This document shows, piece by piece, positions 27,572-36,544 of a stretch of 64,000 nt of DNA. Positions within the stretch are counted from its first letter, which is position 1; each line of letters begins with the position of its first letter. The stretch is taken from NCBI GenBank assembly GCA_934204655.1, contig CAKPZJ010000011.1, positions 13,400-77,399 on the forward strand, in the 5' to 3' direction. The stretch is from an uncultured Prevotella sp. (GTDB taxonomy: Bacteria; Bacteroidota; Bacteroidia; Bacteroidales; Bacteroidaceae). Both the position numbers and the translations under genes were made by a program. The notes beneath the pieces are model-generated. The model was not told the DNA's origin. It ran no database searches and saw only the letters and a program-made list of their open reading frames with translations.

Positions 27572-29638
27572 ATGATGAAAAGCCGTTTAACTATTATAAT
27601 GATAGCCATGGCTACCCTGCTGTGTGGCAGCTGTGGCACCGACCGTAACCTGAAGCGGGGCGACCGTTATCTCGCCCTCGGCGAATACTATGACGCTGCC
27701 ACCCAGTACCGCAAGGCGTACCAGAAAACGCCGCCCAAGGACAAGCAGCAGCGGGGCATAGCTGCCCAGAAGATGGCCACCTGCTATGCCCGGATTAACC
27801 AGGCGCAGCGGGCCACGGCTGCCTACGCCAACGCCATACGCTATGGACAGGCCACGACGGCCGACCGGCTGACCTATGCCCAGCAGCTGCTCAAGACGGC
27901 AGCTTACAAGGAGGCCGCCGACCAGTTTAGCATCGTACTCGACTCCATGCCGGGCAACGTGCTGGCTCAGAACGGGCTGCTGTCGGCTCAGAAAGCGCCG
28001 GCGATAAAGCAGGCGGGCTCGCGGTACAAGGTTAAGCGCATGGACGTGTTCAACTCGCGCCGGGCAGACTACAGCCCGGTGCTGGCAGGCGACAACTACG
28101 ACCGGCTGTACTTCACCTCGACGCGCAACGAGGCTGCGGGCGACGAGCTGAGCGGCATTACGGGTACCAAGAACGGCGATATATTCGTATCGGTAAAGGA
28201 TGACAAGGGCAAGTGGTCCAAGCCGGAGCCCGTGGAGGGCGGCCTGAACACCGCGTACGACGAGGGAGCCTGTGCCATCACTCCCGACGGCCGCGAGATG
28301 TACCTTACGCAGTGTACGACCGACCCGGCATCGCCCAGGTATGCCGAAATAGCCACCGCCAGCCGCAGCGACGCGGCCTGGGGCAAGGCCAGCAAGGTAG
28401 AGATAACCCGCGACACGCTGTCGAGCTACGCCCATCCCGCCCTGTCGCCCGATGGACAGTGGCTGTACTTCGTTTCGGACATGCCAGGGGGCTTGGGCGG
28501 TCTGGACATCTGGCGCGTGCGTCTCACCACGGCTGGCTTAGGTGGGGTGGAGAACCTTGGCGCGCCCATCAATACGCCGGGCGACGAGATGTTTCCCACC
28601 TTCAGGCCCAATGGCGACCTGTACTTCTCCAGCAACGGTCACCCGGGACTGGGCGGCCTGGACATTTTTATTGCCAAGGTCAACAGCCAGGGCCGCTACG
28701 AGCTGTACCACCCCGGCTACCCCCTCAACTCGCAGGGCGACGACTTCGGCATGACCTTCGAGGGTCCGCACAACCGTGGCTACTTTGCCTCTAACCGTGG
28801 CGACGGTCGCGGCTGGGACAAGATATACTCCTTTGAGAACCCTGAAATCGTTAACACCATCAAAGGATGGGTCTACGAGATGGATGGCTATGAACTGCCG
28901 GCGGCGCAGGTGTATATGGTGGGCAACGACGGTACCAATAAGCGGATAGTGTTAAAGAGTGACGGCTCATTTACCGAGGTGGTACCTCCCGGAGTAAGCT
29001 ATGTGCTGCTGGCCACCTGCAAGGGCTACCTGAACCATAAGGAGGAGGTAACCATAACGCCCACCAGTGAGTCAGAAGAGAAGGTTCTGCAGTTCCCATT
29101 AGCCTCTATCACCGCCCCGGTACTGATAGACAATATATTCTACGACTTTGACAAGGCCACGCTGCGTCCCGAGTCTACCCAGGCCCTCGACGAGCTGGTT
29201 ACCCTGCTCCGCGAGAACGGCAATGTTACCATCGAGCTGAGTGCCCACTGCGACTACAAGGGCAGCGAGGACTACAACAAGCGCCTGTCGCAGCGCCGCG
29301 CCGAGGCTGTGGTCGACTATCTCACGGCTAAGGGCATCGCACGCGACCGCCTTACCCCCGTGGGTTACGGCAAGGACAAGCCCAAGGTTATCAAGCGTAA
29401 GCTGACCGAGCGTTACCCCTGGCTCAAGGAGGGCGATGTCCTTACGGAAGCTTTCATTGGCAAACTGGACAAAGATAAGCAGGAGGTGGCCAACCAACTT
29501 AACCGCCGCACCGAGTTTATAGTCCTCCGTACCACCTATGGCATGTTTGACGACCAGGGCAAGCTCAAGAAAAAACCGCAGTCGCACCCCCAGCAGGACG
29601 AGGAGCGCGACGGCGGTATCAATGTGGAGTTCCGCTAA
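27572..29638 (+). CDS. porE: PorE-like OmpA-family lipoprotein (TPR, PD40 propeller, CRD, OmpA)
   Basis: 688 residues. Lipobox at LLCGSC (Cys 21). Domains in order: TPR (about 25-135), a WD40-like PD40 beta propeller (170-400; repeated SPDGQWLYFVSD and FRPNGDLYFSSN), a carboxypeptidase-regulatory-like beta sandwich (420-510) and a C-terminal OmpA peptidoglycan-binding domain (NIFYDFDKATLRPES, LSAHCDYKG, LSQRRAEAVVDYL). This exact order is that of PorE of the type IX secretion system, which anchors the machine to peptidoglycan. Paralogous lipoproteins with the same layout exist, so the T9SS role is likely but not certain. Confidence 0.8.
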   Translation: MMKSRLTIIMIAMATLLCGSCGTDRNLKRGDRYLALGEYYDAATQYRKAYQKTPPKDKQQRGIAAQKMATCYARINQAQRATAAYANAIRYGQATTADRLTYAQQLLKTAAYKEAADQFSIVLDSMPGNVLAQNGLLSAQKAPAIKQAGSRYKVKRMDVFNSRRADYSPVLAGDNYDRLYFTSTRNEAAGDELSGITGTKNGDIFVSVKDDKGKWSKPEPVEGGLNTAYDEGACAITPDGREMYLTQCTTDPASPRYAEIATASRSDAAWGKASKVEITRDTLSSYAHPALSPDGQWLYFVSDMPGGLGGLDIWRVRLTTAGLGGVENLGAPINTPGDEMFPTFRPNGDLYFSSNGHPGLGGLDIFIAKVNSQGRYELYHPGYPLNSQGDDFGMTFEGPHNRGYFASNRGDGRGWDKIYSFENPEIVNTIKGWVYEMDGYELPAAQVYMVGNDGTNKRIVLKSDGSFTEVVPPGVSYVLLATCKGYLNHKEEVTITPTSESEEKVLQFPLASITAPVLIDNIFYDFDKATLRPESTQALDELVTLLRENGNVTIELSAHCDYKGSEDYNKRLSQRRAEAVVDYLTAKGIARDRLTPVGYGKDKPKVIKRKLTERYPWLKEGDVLTEAFIGKLDKDKQEVANQLNRRTEFIVLRTTYGMFDDQGKLKKKPQSHPQQDEERDGGINVEFR

Positions 29639-29644
29639 GACAGA

Positions 29645-30001
29645 CTATGCCCTGAGCGACAGCTGACGGGCCGTATGGCACAGGGCCACCATGACCATGA
29701 CATACAGGGTGGCCCCTATGAGCCAGGGCGATACGTGGGGCATGCTGATGACCGACAGGCCGGTCACCACGTTGGCTGTCACATCGATGGCCACGGCTAC
29801 TAAGTGGCCCACGGCATTGCCGGCCACGGCCATGACCACACCGGCCACTATACACACATACATCCACAGTCGGCTAAGCCGGTAAGCCCGGTCGGGCAGA
29901 CTGCGCATGACGCGGTGGGAGAACCCATCGTCGGGCACCGAGGGCTTCCGCTCACTCAGGAAGTCCATCAGCAGTTTATCATCGTTATCTATCATATCCA
30001 T
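29645..30001 (-). CDS. DUF5056-like membrane protein, sigma-cassette partner
   Basis: 118 residues. The cytoplasmic N-terminus (DDKLLMDFLSERKPSVPDDGFSHRVM) precedes two or three membrane helices (about 43-110). This is the small protein usually found directly downstream of an ECF sigma factor in Bacteroidales (DUF5056). It overlaps the sigma gene by 17 bp (ATG 29995 would still overlap). A role as a membrane anti-sigma or modulator is suggested by position only. Confidence 0.75.
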   Translation of the reverse strand: MDMIDNDDKLLMDFLSERKPSVPDDGFSHRVMRSLPDRAYRLSRLWMYVCIVAGVVMAVAGNAVGHLVAVAIDVTANVVTGLSVISMPHVSPWLIGATLYVMVMVALCHTARQLSLRA

Positions 30002-30524
30002 TCTGCTTTAAGTAATCAGCGAGTTTCTTCTTGCCACGCGCCAGGTGAGACTTGACTGTGCCGCCGGGCATATCCATAATCTGCGCGATGCGGTCTATAG
30101 GCTGGCCCTCCATCAGTTGGAGCACCACGCAGGCACGCTCAGTGGGCCCAAGGATGCCGAGGGCCTGCTGCAGATCCATGCGCAGGGGGCCGTCGCCTGT
30201 CTGGGCGCTGCGGCTCATCACGCCGCGCGAGTCGAGCGGGTCATTGGGGTGCTGGCGCTTCACATGGTCGTAGTACACATTGTAAGCAATGCGGTAGAGC
30301 CAAGTGCCAAAAGTGCTCTCACGCCTGAAAGCACCGATATGAGTGTACGCCTTGACAAAGGTGTCCTGCGCCAGGTCGTCGCTCAGCGTCGCGTCGCCTA
30401 ACGTCTGCGTCAGGAAGAAGCGCCGCACAGGCTCCTGATAGCGCTCGACGAGGCGGCCAAAGGCGCGCTTGTCGTGTAGCACCACTGCCTGGGTTATCCA
30501 CTTTATCTCTTCGAGGTCTTTCAC
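29985..30524 (-). CDS. ECF RNA polymerase sigma factor (GTG start)
   Basis: 179 residues. Region 2: AFGRLVERYQEPVRRFFL, SDDLAQDTFVKAYTHIGAFR and STFGTWLYRIAYNVYYDHVKR. Region 4: LGPTERACVVLQLMEGQPID and GGTVKSHLARGKKKL. The frame remains open to 30656, but that would overlap the upstream gene by 107 bp with a Pro/Ala/Thr-rich tail. GTG 30524 gives KDLEEIKWITQ, the usual start in this group, and leaves a clean 25-bp gap. Confidence 0.88.
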   Translation of the reverse strand: MKDLEEIKWITQAVVLHDKRAFGRLVERYQEPVRRFFLTQTLGDATLSDDLAQDTFVKAYTHIGAFRRESTFGTWLYRIAYNVYYDHVKRQHPNDPLDSRGVMSRSAQTGDGPLRMDLQQALGILGPTERACVVLQLMEGQPIDRIAQIMDMPGGTVKSHLARGKKKLADYLKQNGYDR

Positions 30525-30549
30525 GATAGCCGTGTTTATCTTACCTGTA

Positions 30550-31290
30550 TCAGAGATTGTCGGGGGTGTCGCTGCCACCATCGGCAGGGGTGCCGCCACC
30601 ATCGCTGCGGGGGCCGTTGTGGTCAGCGCTGGCGTAGTCGTCATCCGTGGGGGCACCGCTGCCGTCGGCCGGGGCGCTGGTCTTCACTATGACCAGCTGG
30701 CCCACGCCATAGCAGAGCACCAAGGCCCCTATGCCGGCTAAGAAGGCCGACCCCCAGATGGAGAACATGAGCACCAGACCGGCACCGATGGACACGTTGC
30801 GTATGCCGGTACGCCACAGGTCGGCCGTGGGGGTTGCCCGCTTGCCACAGAGGCTTTCGGGGATGGGCTGGCCCGTCTCGATGGCTTTCTGAGCCAGCTC
30901 CATGCGTGCCCTGGAACGCTTGAAGAGATAGCGGAGCAGCACGATGAGCACTATGAACGGCAAGGCTAAGAAGATGAGTGTCGCCCCGACAAACACGAGG
31001 GGCAGTATGCTGCCATTGAAGCCTGACAGCCCATGCCAGAAGCCTCCGCCCGTAGCCATGGCTTCTGCCAGGTCGGCGGCATCATCATCGTCGTCGGCAT
31101 CGATGGCCGCGGCAGATGCGTGGGCCTGGGCCGCGGTGGTATCCGAGTAGGCGGCTACGCCCTGGGCCTGCGCGGTGTCCACCACAGCCGTAGTGGTTAT
31201 TTTAAGATGGTTACGGTGGTGGGGGGCAGCCATGGCTGAGGCTATACCCATGGTCAGCGCCAACATGAATAGTACTAATAATCGTTTCAT
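30550..31290 (-). CDS. DUF6249-like membrane protein
   Basis: 246 residues. Signal peptide (1-21), an Ala/Asp-rich extracytoplasmic segment with a DDDDDAAD acidic run, then helices at about 92-115 and two more near 165-205. IETGQPIPESLC between helices is characteristic of the DUF6249 family. The C-terminal 45 residues are low-complexity Gly/Asp/Ser. It is the first gene of the sigma cassette and may be sensed or controlled by it. Confidence 0.75.
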   Translation of the reverse strand: MKRLLVLFMLALTMGIASAMAAPHHRNHLKITTTAVVDTAQAQGVAAYSDTTAAQAHASAAAIDADDDDDAADLAEAMATGGGFWHGLSGFNGSILPLVFVGATLIFLALPFIVLIVLLRYLFKRSRARMELAQKAIETGQPIPESLCGKRATPTADLWRTGIRNVSIGAGLVLMFSIWGSAFLAGIGALVLCYGVGQLVIVKTSAPADGSGAPTDDDYASADHNGPRSDGGGTPADGGSDTPDNL

Positions 31291-31345
31291 ATCCTATCGT
31301 TTTTTGATTTTTTCTATCCATTAGACGCATTGGGATAGCAATTAG

Positions 31346-31376
31346 TTGCAAAATAACGAAAAAAAGTCTATTTTTG
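31346..31376 (+). promoter_or_regulatory. Promoter (TTG-N20-TATTTTTG) of the rsmF-like/thyA/folA operon
   Basis: TTG at 31346-31348 and TATTTTTG at 31369-31376, 23 bp before the ATG at 31400. Confidence 0.7.
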
Positions 31377-31399
31377 CAAGCGTTTAGACGACTAAAGTA

Positions 31400-32818
31400 A
31401 TGAATGTACCCGCTGATTTTACTGATTACACGCGCCGACTTATGGGCCAGCAGCTGTATGGCCATCTGGAGCGTGGCCTGGACAGCGAGCCGCCCGTGAG
31501 CATACGCCTCAACCCGTTTAAGGCAGGCCGCGGTATCCACCAGGCAGGCATCGCCATGAGCCACGAGCCTATAGGCTGGTGCGACGAGGGCTATTGGCTG
31601 GAGCGGAGGCCCAACTTTACCTTTGACCCATTGCTGCACGCGGGCTACTACTATGTACAGGAGTCGGCATCGATGTTTGTAAGTCACGTACTACGGCAAG
31701 TAGTCTCAGCGCCATGTACCGTGCTCGACCTGTGTGCGGCCCCCGGCGGCAAGTCGACCGCTGCCCGCACGGTACTGCCCGCCGGCAGCCTGTTAGTGTG
31801 CAATGAGCCTATGCGCCCGAGGGCTCAGGTGCTGAGCGAGAATGTCCAGAAATTCGGTCACCCTGATGTTATCGTGACCAACAACTATCCACGCGACTTC
31901 CGCAAGGCTGGCGTCAGTTTTGACGCTATCATCGCTGACGTTCCCTGCTCTGGCGAGGGCATGTTTCGCAAGGACGGCGGGGCTATTGATGAGTGGAGCC
32001 ATCAGAAAGTGGACAACTGCTGGCGACTTCAGCGACAGATAATAGAGGATATATGGCCCTGCCTGAAGCCGGGGGGTGTGCTGGTGTACTCGACATGCAC
32101 CTTTAACGCATTGGAGAACGAGGACAACCTGGCCTGGATAACCACGGAGATGGGGGCCGAATACATTAATATATATACGCAACCCGACTGGCACATCACG
32201 CAGGCCCTGACGGGCACAGCCACGGCCTACCGCTTCATACCGGGGGTGTCGCGCAGCGAGGGACTGTGCATGGCGGTGCTCCGCAAGACGAGGGGCGAGA
32301 CGCTGACCACCCGCAAGGCCCGCGAGGCTAAGGGGCGCGAGGCCAAGGCCAACAGCCGACCACTGCCAAAGACCGATATAACCACGTGGCTTACCGAGGC
32401 TGATGCCTACACCATCGTCCAGGAGGCCGACACGGTGAGGGCCATCCCCCGGGCATGGGGCGCGGAGTACAGGGCCATCAGCCGCAGCCTGAAAGTGCTG
32501 CATGCGGGCATAACCATGGGCACGGTAAAGGGGCGCGACCTCATAGCCCACTCCTCGCTGGCCCTGTCGACAGCCCTGAACCGCAGCGCCGTGCCCCAGG
32601 CCGAGGTGGGCTACGCACAGGCCATCGCCTACCTGCGCAAGGAGGCTATCACCCTGCCCGAGGGTACTCCGCGCGGCACGGTGCTGGTAACCTATCATGG
32701 CGCAGCCCTCGGATTTGTAAAGAACTTAGGCAACCGGGCCAACAACCTGTATCCCCAGGAATGGCGCATCAAGAGTACGCACGTTCCTGACGACGAACCG
32801 AAAATTTTAAGTATATGA
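31400..32818 (+). CDS. rsmF: RsmF-like RNA cytosine-C5 methyltransferase
   Basis: 472 residues. NOL1/NOP2/Sun domain: [16 protein letters not shown] (SAM site), [15 protein letters not shown] and [13 protein letters not shown], with the two catalytic cysteines. The N-terminal RNA-binding region (1-95) and a C-terminal RsmF/PUA-like half (about 330-472) give the length of Bacteroidales and Firmicutes RsmF proteins. It probably makes m5C in 16S rRNA. Its stop overlaps the thyA start by 4 bp. Confidence 0.88.
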   Translation: MNVPADFTDYTRRLMGQQLYGHLERGLDSEPPVSIRLNPFKAGRGIHQAGIAMSHEPIGWCDEGYWLERRPNFTFDPLLHAGYYYVQESASMFVSHVLRQVVSAPCTVLDLCAAPGGKSTAARTVLPAGSLLVCNEPMRPRAQVLSENVQKFGHPDVIVTNNYPRDFRKAGVSFDAIIADVPCSGEGMFRKDGGAIDEWSHQKVDNCWRLQRQIIEDIWPCLKPGGVLVYSTCTFNALENEDNLAWITTEMGAEYINIYTQPDWHITQALTGTATAYRFIPGVSRSEGLCMAVLRKTRGETLTTRKAREAKGREAKANSRPLPKTDITTWLTEADAYTIVQEADTVRAIPRAWGAEYRAISRSLKVLHAGITMGTVKGRDLIAHSSLALSTALNRSAVPQAEVGYAQAIAYLRKEAITLPEGTPRGTVLVTYHGAALGFVKNLGNRANNLYPQEWRIKSTHVPDDEPKILSI

Positions 32819-33609
32819 AACAATATCTCGACTTACTCAACCGCATCCTGACAGAGGGTCACAAGAAAACTGACCGTACCGGCACGGGCACCCTGAGTGT
32901 CTTCGGCCATCAGATGAGGTTCAATCTGGAGGAGGGGTTCCCTCTCCTCACCACCAAGAAGCTGCACCTCAAGTCTATCATCTACGAACTGCTGTGGTTC
33001 CTGCGTGGCGACACCAACGTGCGCTATCTCCAGGAGCACGGAGTACGTATCTGGAACGAGTGGGCTGACGAGAACGGCGACCTGGGCCCCGTTTACGGAC
33101 ACCAGTGGCGGTCGTGGCCCGACTACAAGGGTGGAACCATAGACCAGATACAGAACGTGATAGACACCATCAAGGCTCGCCCAGACTCGCGGCGTATGGT
33201 GGTGAGTGCCTGGAACCCTGCCGAGGTCGACGAGATGGCTCTTCCACCCTGCCACTGCCTCTTCCAGTTCTACGTAGCCGATGGCCGCCTGAGCCTGCAG
33301 CTCTACCAGCGCTCGGCCGACACCTTCCTCGGTGTTCCCTTCAACATCGCCTCTTATGCCCTGCTCCTCCAGATGATGGCTCAGGTCACCGGGCTGCGTG
33401 CCGGCGACTTCGTACACACCACGGGCGACACCCATCTGTACCTGAACCACCTGGAGCAGGCCCGCCTGCAACTTACGCGCACCCCGCGCCCTCTCCCCAA
33501 GATGCACCTTAACCCCGAGGTAACTAATCTGTTCGATTTCAAGTACGAAGACTTCCAACTCACCGACTATGACCCGTGGCCGCACATCCCGGCACAGGTA
33601 TCGGTATAA
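32815..33609 (+). CDS. thyA: Thymidylate synthase
   Basis: 264 residues, standard length. Methylates dUMP with methylene-THF. Seen: [49 protein letters not shown] with the catalytic Cys, [20 protein letters not shown] and GDTHLYLNH. It is coupled to the rsmF-like gene and 20 bp ahead of folA, the usual thyA-folA pairing, as the reaction yields dihydrofolate. Confidence 0.96.
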   Translation: MKQYLDLLNRILTEGHKKTDRTGTGTLSVFGHQMRFNLEEGFPLLTTKKLHLKSIIYELLWFLRGDTNVRYLQEHGVRIWNEWADENGDLGPVYGHQWRSWPDYKGGTIDQIQNVIDTIKARPDSRRMVVSAWNPAEVDEMALPPCHCLFQFYVADGRLSLQLYQRSADTFLGVPFNIASYALLLQMMAQVTGLRAGDFVHTTGDTHLYLNHLEQARLQLTRTPRPLPKMHLNPEVTNLFDFKYEDFQLTDYDPWPHIPAQVSV

Positions 33610-33629
33610 CCGCCACCATCACACCGACT

Positions 33630-34109
33630 ATGCGTATCAACATTATAGCTGCCGTGGCCCGCAACCGCGCCATAGGCATTAACAACAAGCTCATATACTG
33701 GCTCCCCAACGACCTGAAGCGCTTCAAGCAGCTCACCACGGGCCACACCATCATCATGGGGCGCCACACCTTCGAGTCATTGCCCAAGGGTGCGCTGCCC
33801 AATCGCCGTAACATCGTGCTCAGCCGTAGCCAGGGCCACTTTGAAGGCTGCGATGCCTATCGCTCGCTCGACGAGGCGCTGGCCCACTGCGGCCCCGACG
33901 AGGACGTGTACATCATCGGCGGAGCCAGCGTGTACACCCAGGCCCTGGGCCGTGCTGACAGGCTGTGCCTGACTGAGATAGACGACACCCCTAAGGATGC
34001 CGACGCTTTTTTCCCGCCTTACGACGACTGGCGTGAGGTGTGGCGCGAGGCCCACGGCACCGATGAACGCCACAGCCACCGCTACGCCTTCGTGGACTAC
34101 GAACGATAA
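33630..34109 (+). CDS. folA: Dihydrofolate reductase
   Basis: 159 residues. Reduces dihydrofolate with NADPH. INIIAAVARNRAIGINNKLIYWLPNDL (split over the first 30 residues), HTIIMGRHTFESLP, NIVLSR, VYIIGGASVY and ADAFFP match DHFR. The frame opens 54 bp earlier inside thyA, but ATG 33630 starts the beta strand that begins all DHFRs. Last gene of its operon; R3 copy B begins right after the stop. Confidence 0.95.
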   Translation: MRINIIAAVARNRAIGINNKLIYWLPNDLKRFKQLTTGHTIIMGRHTFESLPKGALPNRRNIVLSRSQGHFEGCDAYRSLDEALAHCGPDEDVYIIGGASVYTQALGRADRLCLTEIDDTPKDADAFFPPYDDWREVWREAHGTDERHSHRYAFVDYER

Positions 34110-34371
34110 GGAAAAAGTAACAAGGTAAAAGGATAAAAAGGTAAAAAGCGCTGGGATGGGAGTTACCCGGGTAGTGGCCGAAACAGTCATTAAATTTGCA
34201 GAGACCGACCTTTACTTTTCCAGGAGCCGTCATTAGCAAGTTGGGAGCCATCTTTAGCAAGCTAAAGGTCGGTCTTTTCATTTACCCCGATAGTCATTGG
34301 CGTACAGCAAGCCATCGCCCACATATCAGCAGCGCTTTTTACCTTTTTCCCCTTTTACTTTTCATCGCTGG
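34110..34371. repeat. R3 composite element, copy B (most complete)
   Basis: Left purine arm 34110-34152 (AAAAAGGTAAAAAGCGCTG), core 34201-34278 with GAGACCGACCTTTAC and AAAGGTCGGTCTTTT as inverted ends and two GGAGCC-TTAGCAAG direct repeats inside, and right arm 34329-34364 (CAGCGCTTTTTACCTTTTT), the inverse of the left arm. The whole is a nested inverted repeat of about 260 bp. With the lrp terminator it accounts for the gap 34110-34484. Confidence 0.75.
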
Positions 34372-34411
34372 CGATGCTTCCCAGCCACGCCCCGACAATC
34401 GGATAAAGAAG

Positions 34412-34458
34412 AAAGCCCAACGGCTCTCCTGCTATTGAATGGAGAGCCGTTGGGCTTT
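34412..34458 (-). terminator. Terminator of the Lrp gene
   Basis: Perfect 18-bp stem (34412-34429 with 34441-34458), 11-nt loop, followed on the minus strand by TTCTTCTTTA, 26 bp after the stop. Confidence 0.8.
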
Positions 34459-34484
34459 ATGGTTGCCTCGTCTGTGGGAGTGGC

Positions 34485-34988
34485 TTACTCTGCCGTCTCG
34501 GGTACCACCGCTTCCTCATCGATGATGTCGTCGGGTACGGGAAGCTGCCTGTCTATCACCGCGTTAAACGATACAATGGTCTCACTACGCGATAGACCCA
34601 GGGGCTGCAGCCTGTCGTGTATAATGTTAAGCAGGTGATGATTATTGCGGGCATATATCTTGACAAACATATCGTACCCACCCGTAGTGTAGTGACACTC
34701 GGTTACCTCGGGTATCTGCTTGAGTTTATCGACCACTGCGTCAAACTGCTCGGGGTTCTTCAGATACAGGCCCACGTACGCGCAGGTCTCATAGCCTATC
34801 TTCTCGGGGTCAATGACGAACCGCGAACCCTTCAGCACGCCCAGCGAGGTCAGCTTAGCTATGCGCTGATGGATGGCAGCCCCACTTACGTTACAGGCTC
34901 TGGCCACCTCAAGAAAGGGAAGACGTGCGTTTTCTGCCACCAGATTAAGTATTTTCTTATCTAATAAGTCTAAATTACGATATGCCAT
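34485..34988 (-). CDS. Lrp/AsnC family transcriptional regulator
   Basis: 167 residues. N-terminal HTH: DKKILNLVAENARLPFLEVARACNVSGAAIHQRIAKL; C-terminal RAM/AsnC ligand-binding domain with CAYVGLYLKNPEQFD and TTGGYDMFVKIYARNNHHLL. The final 15 residues are acidic. The Bacteroidales form of this regulator is strongly conserved; its effector is unknown. Monocistronic, with a -7 box at 35009-35016. Confidence 0.92.
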   Translation of the reverse strand: MAYRNLDLLDKKILNLVAENARLPFLEVARACNVSGAAIHQRIAKLTSLGVLKGSRFVIDPEKIGYETCAYVGLYLKNPEQFDAVVDKLKQIPEVTECHYTTGGYDMFVKIYARNNHHLLNIIHDRLQPLGLSRSETIVSFNAVIDRQLPVPDDIIDEEAVVPETAE

Positions 34989-35008
34989 AAATAATTATAT
35001 TTTGATGG

Positions 35009-35016
35009 CAAAGATA
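35009..35016 (-). promoter_or_regulatory. -7 box (TATCTTTG) of the Lrp gene
   Basis: TATCTTTG on the minus strand, 20 bp before the ATG. Confidence 0.6.
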
Positions 35017-35073
35017 CGAAAAAATAAGGACAACCGATGCGCTAAAGAGGAAAAATGTTACAATATGTCATGC

Positions 35074-35526
35074 TTAACGTTTTTTATCAGTGGCCGTGTA
35101 GCATATCTTCAGGGCCTGTGCGCGGCGCAGGGCCGTCTTTACGTCCTGCATGACGCCCATCTTGGTGTGGCGGTCGGCCTTGATAGACACGGTCATCTGC
35201 TGCTGGTCGGCGGGAGCCATGCGCTGACGCTCGGCAGCCATGTAATCGGTAAGTTCGTCGGTGGTTACCAACTTGTCGTTAAGCTGTATGCGGGTGGGGG
35301 CACCGGGGGCGCCCATGGGAGTACCTATATATATATAGGAGATGGCCGACTTCTTGACCAGGCGGGTGAGCTGGGTGCCCTGAGGTACCTGGAAACGCAC
35401 CTTGACGGTGTTCTTCTGCATGTGGGTGACTATCATAAAGAAGAAGAGCACCGTGAATATCAGGTCGGGTAATGACGAGGTGTTCAGACCGGGCACCTCG
35501 TGCGACCGCCGCCGTAGTATGCTCAT
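35074..35526 (-). CDS. exbD: ExbD/TolR-type energy transducer subunit, copy 2
   Basis: 150 residues. One membrane helix (LPDLIFTVLFFFMIVTHM, near 19-36) with the conserved Asp at its start, then a periplasmic domain. Couples proton flow through the ExbB ring to TonB or a related outer-membrane process. The ATG overlaps the upstream exbD stop by 4 bp. Last gene of the ExbB operon. Confidence 0.88.
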   Translation of the reverse strand: MSILRRRSHEVPGLNTSSLPDLIFTVLFFFMIVTHMQKNTVKVRFQVPQGTQLTRLVKKSAISYIYIGTPMGAPGAPTRIQLNDKLVTTDELTDYMAAERQRMAPADQQQMTVSIKADRHTKMGVMQDVKTALRRAQALKICYTATDKKR

Positions 35527-36044
35527 GCGTGGGGCCCTCCCTGGCCCTGGTAGCTCTCTACGATGCGCTGCGGACAGGCGCTGCGCACGGCATCGCGCTG
35601 GGCTGGCGTACAGGCATTGTACCCGTGACCGTAGAGCTGGTGGGCAGTACGGTCGCGCAGGTGCTGGTAAGCAGCCACTAACTGATTTTGTAACTGGAAG
35701 TAGGTGTCGTAGTCGGCCGCGGGGTCTATCTGTAACGAGATGATGTGCCGCCGGCCACGGCTGGTAACAAACTGCTCTACGCGGGCGGCCACCCCACTTA
35801 CGGGAACCACCTGCCCATCGGCCATGAGTTGGTTTGTGGCCGTAATGGTGTACGTGAGCACGTCGCGGCTATCCACCTCGGTAGCCGGCTGCTCCTTGGT
35901 CTCAGCCGGAGGCAGCTGGCGCGTCAGGCCCTTGTCCTGGTCCATCGAGGTGGTAACCAGGAAGAAAATAAGCAGCACAAAGGATATGTCGGCTGTAGAC
36001 GTGGTGTTGAGCCCGAAGGCTGCCCGGCGTTTGCGTGTAAACAT
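35523..36044 (-). CDS. exbD: ExbD/TolR-type energy transducer subunit, copy 1
   Basis: 173 residues. TADISFVLLIFFLVTTSM (near 17-34) is the membrane helix with its conserved Asp; the periplasmic part ends in DYDTYFQLQNQLVAAY and a longer tail with YNACTPAQRDAVRSACP that copy 2 lacks. Two different ExbDs after one ExbB are typical of Bacteroidales. The ATG shares a base with the preceding stop. Confidence 0.88.
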   Translation of the reverse strand: MFTRKRRAAFGLNTTSTADISFVLLIFFLVTTSMDQDKGLTRQLPPAETKEQPATEVDSRDVLTYTITATNQLMADGQVVPVSGVAARVEQFVTSRGRRHIISLQIDPAADYDTYFQLQNQLVAAYQHLRDRTAHQLYGHGYNACTPAQRDAVRSACPQRIVESYQGQGGPHA

Positions 36045-36544
36045 CAGCGCTCCTTTCTGTGTACACGACAGTGTACGCCACTATAGATAACGGCAGCCAC
36101 GGCCACCACGATGAGTGCCGTGCCCGTGGCTATAAACATGTCGGCCACCCGCAGGGACAGGGCCGAGGCATAGCGGGTACCATTGACCATCAGCGGCTGA
36201 GCCGAGCCTAAGGCCAGGGTGATGAGAACCAGCACGGACACCCCGCCGGCTACCGACAGACTGATAAGGCGCTGCGGCACGCCGTTAACCACCCGCTCGT
36301 GGGTGCTGGCGCGGTGCTGCCTGACGGCCATCCATACCGCGGTGGCCACAGCCACTATCCCCAACAGCTCGACAAAGGCGATGAGCAGCGGAGTGAACAG
36401 CGGGGCGCTAAACGAGGGGTCGGCCTCATAGGGAGTAGCATACCCCACTAAGAAGAAGAGTACATAGACCAACGCCGCGACACCTATTAACAGGTAGAAA
36501 CAGCAGCGCGACACCTTGGCCGCAGGCCATTGCGCTATCTTCAT
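36044..36544 (-). CDS. Membrane protein of the ExbB/ExbD operon
   Basis: 166 residues with four predicted membrane helices (about 15-35, 50-70, 92-112, 132-154) and short loops. No recognised domain. It is tightly embedded between exbB (4-bp overlap) and exbD (1-bp overlap); a four-helix protein at this position recurs in Bacteroidales, suggesting it is an accessory part of the motor. Confidence 0.75.
   Translation of the reverse strand: MKIAQWPAAKVSRCCFYLLIGVAALVYVLFFLVGYATPYEADPSFSAPLFTPLLIAFVELLGIVAVATAVWMAVRQHRASTHERVVNGVPQRLISLSVAGGVSVLVLITLALGSAQPLMVNGTRYASALSLRVADMFIATGTALIVVAVAAVIYSGVHCRVHRKER

Noticed and set aside
30525..30656. Longer N-terminus for the sigma factor
   Set aside because: It would overlap the upstream membrane protein gene by 107 bp with a low-complexity tail; GTG 30524 matches the family start.
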